From Streptomyces lavendulae subsp. lavendulae (lineage in GTDB: Bacteria > Actinomycetota > Actinomycetes > Streptomycetales > Streptomycetaceae): DNA of 64,000 nt. The DNA lies in NCBI RefSeq assembly GCF_002803845.1, contig NZ_CP024985.1:5405501-5469500 (forward strand), given 5' to 3'. Of this stretch, positions 28,842 to 35,638 are shown piece by piece. Made by a program: the position numbers and the translations under genes. Under the pieces are notes generated by a model. The model saw only the letters and a program-made list of their open reading frames with translations, searched no databases and was not told where the DNA came from. The first letter of the stretch is position 1; every line of letters begins with the position of its first letter.

Positions 28842-29297
28842 ATGGCCAGACACCACTACCGGTGCCCCCTCCGCTGGGCGGACATGGATGCCTTCGGGCA
28901 CGTCAACAACGTGGTCTTCCTCCGCTACCTGGAGGAGGCGCGCATCGACTTCATGTTCCGCCTGGCGCCGGGGGAGGGCAGCGACTCCTTCACGGGCGGC
29001 TCCGTCGTGGCCCGTCACGAGATCGACTACAAGCTCCCCCTCGTGCACCGGCACGAGCCGGTGCTCATCGAGTCCTGGGTGACCCGGATAGGCGCCGCGT
29101 CGCTGACCATCCGCTACGAGGTCAAGGACGAGGCGACGGCCGACGCGCCCGAGACGGTGTACGTCCGGGCCGAGACCGTGGTCGTGCCCTACAACCTCGC
29201 CGAGGGGCGGCCCCGCCGCATCACGGCCGAGGAACGGCACTTCCTGGAGCAGTACCTCGACACGCCCGCGGCGGCCGAAGGGCGCCTCGCGGCATGA
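28842..29297 (+). CDS. Hot-dog acyl-CoA thioesterase
   Basis: A 151-residue single hot-dog-fold protein of the 4-hydroxybenzoyl-CoA thioesterase type. The motif RWADMDAFGHVNNVVFLRYLEEARIDF (about 10-36) holds the catalytic Asp region. The acyl-CoA substrate is unknown. It starts nine nt after ettA and its stop overlaps the next start (ATGA), so it belongs to an ettA-led operon. Confidence 0.88.
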   Translation: MARHHYRCPLRWADMDAFGHVNNVVFLRYLEEARIDFMFRLAPGEGSDSFTGGSVVARHEIDYKLPLVHRHEPVLIESWVTRIGAASLTIRYEVKDEATADAPETVYVRAETVVVPYNLAEGRPRRITAEERHFLEQYLDTPAAAEGRLAA

Positions 29298-30013
29298 ACG
29301 AGCAGCTGCACTTCGCCGACTCCGGGGAGGCGGCGGACCTCGCCGCCTTCCTGGGCCGGCTGGTGCACTACGACCGCGCCGCCGCCGTCCGCCTCCAGGC
29401 GCGGGCGGGCGGCGGCGCGCTCGCCGTCTTTGGGCGGCCGCCGTCCTTCGACGTCCTGGCCGTCCGCACCGCACGGCTCGCCGCACCCCTCGCCACCCCG
29501 CTGGACGTGACCGTGTCCGCCGGTGAGCTGCTGGAGGCGGTCGACGAGACCGGCGCCGGGGTGCTCGTCCCCGGACCCGTCACCGGCCCGCCCTGGGCCG
29601 GGGTGCTCCCGCCGCACGGCGGCTGGCAGCCCGTGCCGGGACTGCCCGCGCCCGAGGCGGTACGGGCGGCCGTGGCCGCCGCGGTCGCCGAGTTCCGGGC
29701 CCGCGACGAGGCCCTGCCCCCGCAGCACCGCACCCGGTCCGAGCGGGACCGCATCGGCCGTGAGATCTGGTCGCGCACGCTGGGCGACACCGACCTCCCG
29801 CTGCGCGCCGTGCACGCGGCCCAGTCCCTGGGTTTCCTGCGCCCGGTACGGGCCACCGTGCCGCCAGCCACCACCCCCGCCGGAGCCCCCGCCCCGGTGG
29901 CGCTGTTCGCCTCCGGCGGCTGGCTGCGGCTGGCCACGCCCTACGGCTCCGTCGCCATGCGGCGCCCCGGCCGGACCGGCGGGCTCGGCGCCCTCCAGGT
30001 ACGGCCGGTCTGA
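29294..30013 (+). CDS. Conserved actinobacterial protein of unknown function
   Basis: A 239-residue soluble Ala/Pro-rich protein with no signal or membrane segment. Recognisable blocks are LGRLVHYDRAAAVRLQA near the start, PPWAGVLPPHGGWQPV (about 96-111), and RTRSERDRIGREIWSR (about 150) before a C-terminal strand SGGWLRLATPYGSVAMRR. I do not recognise a family. It overlaps the thioesterase stop by four bases and is probably translated with it. Confidence 0.7.
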   Translation: MNEQLHFADSGEAADLAAFLGRLVHYDRAAAVRLQARAGGGALAVFGRPPSFDVLAVRTARLAAPLATPLDVTVSAGELLEAVDETGAGVLVPGPVTGPPWAGVLPPHGGWQPVPGLPAPEAVRAAVAAAVAEFRARDEALPPQHRTRSERDRIGREIWSRTLGDTDLPLRAVHAAQSLGFLRPVRATVPPATTPAGAPAPVALFASGGWLRLATPYGSVAMRRPGRTGGLGALQVRPV

Positions 30014-30052
30014 ACGCGCGTACGGGTCCCGCGGTCCGGGCGGGCGTCCCGC

Positions 30053-30457
30053 CTAGCCCGCGGTGTTGATCATCGAGGCGGCCGCGTAGGTCAGGTACCG
30101 CCACAGCTGCGCCTCGTGCGCCGGCGCCAGGCCCAGCTCGTCCACCGCGACCCGCATGTGCCCCAGCCACGCGTCGTGCGCGGCCGCGTCCACCTGGAAC
30201 GGGGCGTGCCGCATGCGCAGGCGCGGGTGGCCGCGGTGCTGGCTGTACGTCGTCGGGCCGCCCCAGTACTGCATGAGGAAGAGCACGAACCGCTCCTCGG
30301 CGGGCCCGAGGTCCTCCTCCGGGTACATCGGCCGCAGCAGCGGGTCCCCCGCGACCCCCTCGTAGAAGCGGTGGACCAGACGGCGGAAGGTCTCCTCACC
30401 GCCCACCTGCTCGTAGAAGGTCGTCTCCTGCACCGTGCTCTGCGGATCGTCATTCAC
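30053..30457 (-). CDS. glbO: Group II truncated haemoglobin
   Basis: A 134-residue trHbO-type globin. FYEQVGGEETFRRLVHRFY, YWGGPTTYSQHRGHPRLRMRHAPF (proximal His in this block) and the G8 Trp in DAWLGHM match group II, which in actinobacteria is linked to oxygen or nitric-oxide chemistry. GTG 30455-30457 is the start. It converges on the preceding gene and is divergent from the methyltransferase. Confidence 0.9.
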   Translation of the reverse strand: MNDDPQSTVQETTFYEQVGGEETFRRLVHRFYEGVAGDPLLRPMYPEEDLGPAEERFVLFLMQYWGGPTTYSQHRGHPRLRMRHAPFQVDAAAHDAWLGHMRVAVDELGLAPAHEAQLWRYLTYAAASMINTAG

Positions 30458-30568
30458 CCGACCATCGTCTCAGACGCCCGGACGGAGGACCCCGGTCCTA
30501 GGACCCCCGCCGCCCGCCCGCGGGGGCGAGGGGTCGCACCCGGAGGCCGCCCGCAGCACAGTGGAGAC

Positions 30569-31621
30569 ATGGGCACGGGCGGCACGGGCGCTCACGCGTC
30601 ACGCACTCCACGCGATACCCGCACCCCGCCGGACGGCCCGGCGGCACGGGACCTGCGGGCGACCGCGCACGCCGCCCAGGTACGGGAGCTCACCGCCGTG
30701 GGCGCGCTGGAGGACCCGGCCTGGCGGGCCGCCTTCGCGGCCGTGCCCCGGCACCTGTTCGTGCCGTACTTCTGGACCGGCCGGGGGGCCGGGCACGAAC
30801 GGCTGTGGTGCGAGGACCCCGACCCCGTAAGGCGGGCCCGCTGGCTGCGCGGGGTGTACACGGACGCCCCCCTGGCGACGCGGCTGCGCGACGGGGAGCT
30901 GGTCTCCTCCAGCAGCCAGCCCTCCCTGATGGCGAAGATGCTGCAGAGCCTGGAGGTGCGTGACGGGGACGACGTGCTGGAGATCGGCGCGGGGACCGGC
31001 TACAACGCCGCGCTGCTGTGCCACCGGCTCGGCGAGGAGCACGTCACCACGGTGGACCTCGACGAGGAGATCACCGAGGCGGCGCGGGCCCATCTGGCCC
31101 TGCTCGGCTACCGGCCGACGGTGGTCACCGGGGACGGGGCGCGCGGCTGCCCCGCCCGGGCCCCCTTCGACCGGATCCTGGTGACCTGCACGCTGCCGCT
31201 GATCCCGCACGCCTGGCTGGGCCAGTGCCGGCCGGGTGCGCGGATCCTGGCCCCCCTGTCGACCGGGCTGATCGCCCTCACGGTCCGGGACGCCGACTTC
31301 GCGGAGGGCCGCTTCCTGCACACCTCCGCCTACTTCGTCCCGCTGCGCGGGGCCACGGCCTCCCCGCTGCCCGCGGGGACGACGGGGCCGCTGCACGGGG
31401 TGCCGTACGAGCTGGTGGAGAACGAGCGCTTCCAGTTCCTGCTGATCCTGACCGCGGGCGTGCTGCACCCGCGCGAGGCGCTGGACCTGTGGCGCGGCGA
31501 GGGGCGGCCGTCGCGCGAGCGGTTCGGCGTCACCGTCACGGCCGAGGGCCAGTGGTCCTGGCTCGACGATCCCCAGGGGCCCTACGTGTGGCCCCTGGGG
31601 GAGGCCGTCGGACAGCGCTAG
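30569..31621 (+). CDS. PCMT-family methyltransferase
   Basis: A 350-residue SAM-dependent methyltransferase of the protein-L-isoaspartate O-methyltransferase group. VSSSSQPSLMAKMLQSLEVRDGDDVLEIGAGTGYNAALL (about 110-150) includes the substrate loop and SAM motif I; VTGDGARGCP and FDRILVTCTLP follow. It is longer than the repair enzyme (about 210), with an N-terminal helical region and a C-terminal domain, as in many actinobacterial paralogs, so the substrate may not be isoaspartate. Its stop codon shares the CTAG 31618-31621 with the stop of the converging FHA gene. Confidence 0.8.
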   Translation: MGTGGTGAHASRTPRDTRTPPDGPAARDLRATAHAAQVRELTAVGALEDPAWRAAFAAVPRHLFVPYFWTGRGAGHERLWCEDPDPVRRARWLRGVYTDAPLATRLRDGELVSSSSQPSLMAKMLQSLEVRDGDDVLEIGAGTGYNAALLCHRLGEEHVTTVDLDEEITEAARAHLALLGYRPTVVTGDGARGCPARAPFDRILVTCTLPLIPHAWLGQCRPGARILAPLSTGLIALTVRDADFAEGRFLHTSAYFVPLRGATASPLPAGTTGPLHGVPYELVENERFQFLLILTAGVLHPREALDLWRGEGRPSRERFGVTVTAEGQWSWLDDPQGPYVWPLGEAVGQR

Positions 31622-32703
31622 CCGCGGCGGACGGTGATGGTGGTCCAGGCCCCGACGTGGACCCGGTCGCCGTCGGCGAGCGGGACCGGGACGTACGGCT
31701 GGATCGCTTCCTCGCCGCCGTTGATGGTGGTTCCGTTGGTGGAGTTCTGGTCCACCACGGCCCAGCTGCCGTCGGGCTGCTGCACCAGCACCGCGTGCTG
31801 GTGGGAGACGCCCGGGTCCTCCGGGGGCACCGAGAGGTCGACGTCCGGGGACTCGCCCGTCGAGGCGCGGCGGCGGCCGATGGTGATCTGGCCGCCGGAG
31901 AGCGGGAGGTGCTGCTCCGGGGAGTACGCGGGCAGGTTGAGCCCGGCCGCCTCGGGGCCGCTGCGCTGCATCATCGCCATGAAGTACGAGCGGTCGGGGC
32001 CGATCGTCGCCGTCCAGGAGCCGGTGCCGCTCTGGGGCGGGAAGGGCTGGTGAGCCTGCTGGGGCTGCTGCGGCTGGTACTCGTGCGGCTGGTGCTGCGG
32101 CGGCGGGGCGGGCTGCCCGGCCGGCTGCTGCGGGTACTCCGGCGGCGGCGGGGGCTGCTGCCGGTACTCCTGGTGCACGGGCTGGGGCTGCGCCGGCTGC
32201 GGCTGCCGCTCGGAGGCGGGCGGCGGCAGCAGCCAGTCGTCCTCGCCCTGCAGCGGCTCGGCGGGGCGGTTGACCCGCGAGGGCCGGGAGCCCTGGTAGT
32301 CGAAGTGGTCCTGGGAGTACACCGGCTGGGGCGGCGCCGGGGGCGGGGGCGGCGGGGTGCCCGCGCCCGTTCCCATTCCCGCGCCGGACGCCTGGCCCGG
32401 GCCCTGACCCGCCGTACCGTTCGGGGCGCCGTTCGGACCGGCGTCCGGGGCCGCGGCGTACGGGGTCGCGCTGCGCGTCAGGAAGTTGTACCGGCACTCC
32501 TCGCAGAACGGCGCCATGGCCTCGCGCGGGGTCCGGCACTGCGGGCACAGCTCGGCCTGGGCGGTCGGCTCACCCGAGGTGGGAGGGTAGCCGTAGCCGT
32601 AGGAGGGCGCCGCGGGGGTGCCCGTAGGGGCAGCCATGCGGTGGCCGCAGACCTCGCACCAGTCGTCGGAGGCGGACTGGTGCCCGTTCGGGCAGGTCGG
32701 CAT
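31618..32703 (-). CDS. FHA-domain protein with two zinc ribbons
   Basis: A 361-residue protein. Two CxxC-type zinc ribbons open it (CPNGH...CEVCGH and CPQCRTPRE...CEECRY, about residues 4-70). A Pro/Gln-rich region (about 100-245) follows, then a C-terminal FHA phosphothreonine-binding domain with ITIGRRRAST, GVSHQHAVL and NSTNGTTI. ATG 32703 has AAGGGGGAAG upstream and replaces a longer TTG frame. It is the last gene of the glnX operon and a likely reader of kinase output. Unlike mycobacterial GarA it has no obvious N-terminal ETTS phosphorylation motif. Confidence 0.87.
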   Translation of the reverse strand: MPTCPNGHQSASDDWCEVCGHRMAAPTGTPAAPSYGYGYPPTSGEPTAQAELCPQCRTPREAMAPFCEECRYNFLTRSATPYAAAPDAGPNGAPNGTAGQGPGQASGAGMGTGAGTPPPPPPAPPQPVYSQDHFDYQGSRPSRVNRPAEPLQGEDDWLLPPPASERQPQPAQPQPVHQEYRQQPPPPPEYPQQPAGQPAPPPQHQPHEYQPQQPQQAHQPFPPQSGTGSWTATIGPDRSYFMAMMQRSGPEAAGLNLPAYSPEQHLPLSGGQITIGRRRASTGESPDVDLSVPPEDPGVSHQHAVLVQQPDGSWAVVDQNSTNGTTINGGEEAIQPYVPVPLADGDRVHVGAWTTITVRRG

Positions 32704-32747
32704 CGCGGCGCTTCCCCCTTCTCCCTGCGTCAAGGCGTCAGGTCTTC

Positions 32748-34067
32748 TCAGGTCTTCTTCACTCGGACGGTCTGCGTCGAACGCGTTTCAAGGGTCATCT
32801 CGTCTGCATCGGCGACCTTCGCCTTCAGCCGCACAGTACCCGCCACGGCGTCCACGACATCCACCACCTTCGCCAGCAGTCTGGCAGTGTCCGCGTTCCC
32901 GGAGACGCTGGCCAGCTGCACGGCACGACCCAGTTTGGCCGTGGCGCCGTCGACATCACCCATTTTGCGGGCTTCCAGGCCCTGTTGGATAGCCTGCGCG
33001 AGCTCCGCCTGTCCTGTGTAGTGCGCCACTTGCGGGCTGATGGCGGTCGAGGCGGCCAGATCGTCGGTCCACACGGCCCGCACCAGACCCTGGGCGAGCG
33101 GGGGCTGCGGTCCGCCCGGCGGACCGGGAAGCACCAGCGAGGCGCGGGCGGCCAGCATCTCCTGGCCGACGGAGGCGCCCGGCACCCTGACGCACACGTG
33201 GTACTCGCGGGACTCGTCGCCCCAGGAACCGGTCGGGTAGTCCCCGGCGCGGGGACCCGCCGCGGTGCGGCGGTCCGTGAGGTCCTGCACCGACGGCGAC
33301 ACCTGCTTGACGTACCGGACCTCCGCGCCGACCGGGGTCCACAGGCGCAGCGCGACGTCCGCGACCTCCTTGCCCATGGCGTTCTCCATCATGCGCGTGA
33401 AGTCCTCGGCGAGGTGGGCCGGGTCGGCGACGATGTCGGCGGAGCCGAGCAGCGCGCTCGCGATCCCGGTCACCTCCTTCACCTCCCAGTCGGTGCCCAC
33501 CCCGCGGGCGTCGCACGTGAAGCGGCCCGCGCAGGAGTCGAGGGTGGCGCGCAGCACGGCCGGTTCCTCGTGCTCGTTGCGGCCGTCGGTGAGCAGGACG
33601 CCGTGCCGGATGGTGGCGGTGGACTGCCGCAGCAGGCCGTCGGCCAGCCGGAGCCAGGTGCCGATGGCGGTGCCGCCGCCCGCGCCGAGGCCGCGCAGGG
33701 CCTCCTTGGCCTGTGCGCGGGTGTCGGGACCGGCGGTGGCGAGGCCGCCCCGGCCGGGGTAGACCTCCTTCGCCACATGGGTGCCCGCGATCACGGCGAA
33801 GGCGGTTCCGTCGCGGAGGGTGTCGATCGCGGCGGCGGTGGCCTCGCGCGCGCCGCGCATCTTGTCCGGCGGGTACTCCATCGAGCCGGAACAGTCCACC
33901 ATGATCACGACGGCCGCGTCCCGGCCGAGGGCGCGGGTGGCGGTGGCGCCGCCGGTGGAGGTGACGGTCACGATGGCGTGCACGTCCCGCCCGCCCGCGG
34001 GAAGGAACTCGTTCTGGTACACCTCCACGCTGAAGCGCGGGGCGCTCGGCTTGGCGAAGTTCGCCAT
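32748..34067 (-). CDS. VWA-domain protein
   Basis: A 439-residue soluble protein. After a short N-terminal beta part, a von Willebrand A domain shows the metal site DCSGSM (Asp58, Ser60, Ser62), a conserved Thr in GGGTAIGTW and LLTDGRNEHEE. A C-terminal region with helical repeats (about 360-420) may be TPR-like. No signal peptide. ATG 34065-34067 has GAGGAGTCC upstream. It lies between phosphatase and FHA genes and probably scaffolds protein assembly in that pathway; no enzymatic activity is implied. Confidence 0.85.
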   Translation of the reverse strand: MANFAKPSAPRFSVEVYQNEFLPAGGRDVHAIVTVTSTGGATATRALGRDAAVVIMVDCSGSMEYPPDKMRGAREATAAAIDTLRDGTAFAVIAGTHVAKEVYPGRGGLATAGPDTRAQAKEALRGLGAGGGTAIGTWLRLADGLLRQSTATIRHGVLLTDGRNEHEEPAVLRATLDSCAGRFTCDARGVGTDWEVKEVTGIASALLGSADIVADPAHLAEDFTRMMENAMGKEVADVALRLWTPVGAEVRYVKQVSPSVQDLTDRRTAAGPRAGDYPTGSWGDESREYHVCVRVPGASVGQEMLAARASLVLPGPPGGPQPPLAQGLVRAVWTDDLAASTAISPQVAHYTGQAELAQAIQQGLEARKMGDVDGATAKLGRAVQLASVSGNADTARLLAKVVDVVDAVAGTVRLKAKVADADEMTLETRSTQTVRVKKT

Positions 34068-34105
34068 CGACAGGACTCCTCGGGGCTGGCTGGGGGAAGG
34101 GCGGA

Positions 34106-35635
34106 TCAGGCCTCGGCGCGCGGTTCCGTCTCCGCTCGTACCGGCGCTTCCGGTTCCGCTTCCGCTGCGGGTTCCCTTACGGCTTCCGGTTCCGCGGCGA
34201 ACGGCACCACGGCGACGGTGATGTTGTCGTGCCCGCCCCCGTCGAGGGCGTGTCCGACCAGCACCTGCGCGCTGTGCAGGGGGCGGGCCGCGGCGTCCGC
34301 GGGGAGGATCTGGGCCATGTCCGTCGCGGACTCGGCGTAGTTCCACAGGCCGTCCGTGCAGACCACGACCACGCCCGGGTGGTCCGGCCGGAAGCTGGCC
34401 GTGTGCGGGTCGAGGTCGTAGGCGTCGGCCCCGAGCCAGCCGGTGATGGCGTGCGCGCGGACGTCGGCGTACGCCTCGGCCTCGCCCATCAGTCCCGCCG
34501 CCACCATCTGCGCGGCCCAGGAGTCGTCCTCGGTGAGGCGGCGCGGCAGGGCGGCCCGGTCGTCCGGGACCCAGTAGGCGCGGCTGTCGCCGACCCAGCC
34601 GATGGTCAGGACCCCGCCGCTGACGACGGCGCCGACCAGGGTGCAGGCCGGGGCGTTCTGCGCGCCGGGGGTCTGCGGGGCGAGCGCGCTCACGGCGGCG
34701 GCCGCCGCCAGGATCGCCCCGTGCATGGCCTCCGACGGGTGGGCGCCGCGGGGGAGGGCGTCGAGCAGGGCCTCGTTGGCGGCGCCGGCGGCCGCCGCGG
34801 ACGCCTCGTCGGGGCGGCTCGCGGAGGACACCCCGTCGCAGACGATGGCCACGGTGGCCGCGGAGCCGTCGGGGAGCGCGGTCGCCGCGACGGCGAAGGA
34901 GTCCTCGTTGCGGTGGTGGCGCAGCCCGCGGTCGCTGACCGCGGCGACGCTGCAGAGCTCCTCCTCCAGGTGGTCGCGCTCGCGGGGCTGCGCGTGGCCG
35001 CAGTGCTCGCAGTACCCGTCGGTGTCCACGTGCCCGGCCCGGCAGGCGACGCAGGTCTTCCCGCCGTCCCCCTGCGGGGCGGCGGCGTACGGGTCCCCGG
35101 GCGCGGCCGGGCCCTGCGGTTCCCCGGCCGCGGCCGGGTCCTGCGGGGCGGCGGCGTACGGTTCCCCGGCCGCGGGCGGGCCCCAGGGCGTACCTCCGGG
35201 GGGCGTTCCGGTCCCGCCGGGGAGGTCGTGGCGGACGGGTTCGGAGCCGTACGGGGTCTCCTGCCCCGGGCCGGCGGAACCCCACGGGCCGTCCCCGCCG
35301 GGCTGCGCCGAGACGTCCCCGGCCAGGGTCGGGGCGTGCTCCTCGGTGCTGCCCCACCCGGGCGCCGGCACCCCGGCTCCGCCGGGGTGCGCGGCGGTGT
35401 CCCCGGCCGGGACCCCGCGCGCCGCCGGCGCCGACACCAGGGCGGCCCCGGCCGGGCCCGCCGCGGCGTACCCGGGCCCGGTCACCGGGGTCACCGGGGT
35501 GACCGGGAGGGTCGGCGTCGGATCCGGGTCGGGAGGCGGCGAGGAGAGGGCGTATCCGCACACGCCGCAGAAACGGTCACCCTCTTCGAGGGGCTCCGCG
35601 CAGCCGGGGCAGCCCGACAGCCGATGCATCGACAT
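34106..35635 (-). CDS. PP2C-type Ser/Thr phosphatase with zinc ribbons
   Basis: A 509-residue metal-dependent phosphatase. A zinc ribbon (CPGCAEPLEEGDRFCGVCG) opens the protein, a Pro/Gly/Ala-rich linker (about 30-195) follows, then a second ribbon (CVACRAG...CEHCGH), then a PP2C domain: SDRGLRHHRNEDSF, VCDGVSSA, GWVGDSRAYW, CTDGLW and GGHDNITVAVV. All the metal Asp motifs are present. The C-terminal tail is Glu-rich. ATG 35635 lies three bases after the pknG stop (TGATTGATG). It is the likely counter-enzyme of the adjacent kinase. Confidence 0.9.
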   Translation of the reverse strand: MSMHRLSGCPGCAEPLEEGDRFCGVCGYALSSPPPDPDPTPTLPVTPVTPVTGPGYAAAGPAGAALVSAPAARGVPAGDTAAHPGGAGVPAPGWGSTEEHAPTLAGDVSAQPGGDGPWGSAGPGQETPYGSEPVRHDLPGGTGTPPGGTPWGPPAAGEPYAAAPQDPAAAGEPQGPAAPGDPYAAAPQGDGGKTCVACRAGHVDTDGYCEHCGHAQPRERDHLEEELCSVAAVSDRGLRHHRNEDSFAVAATALPDGSAATVAIVCDGVSSASRPDEASAAAAGAANEALLDALPRGAHPSEAMHGAILAAAAAVSALAPQTPGAQNAPACTLVGAVVSGGVLTIGWVGDSRAYWVPDDRAALPRRLTEDDSWAAQMVAAGLMGEAEAYADVRAHAITGWLGADAYDLDPHTASFRPDHPGVVVVCTDGLWNYAESATDMAQILPADAAARPLHSAQVLVGHALDGGGHDNITVAVVPFAAEPEAVREPAAEAEPEAPVRAETEPRAEA

Positions 35636-35638
35636 CAA

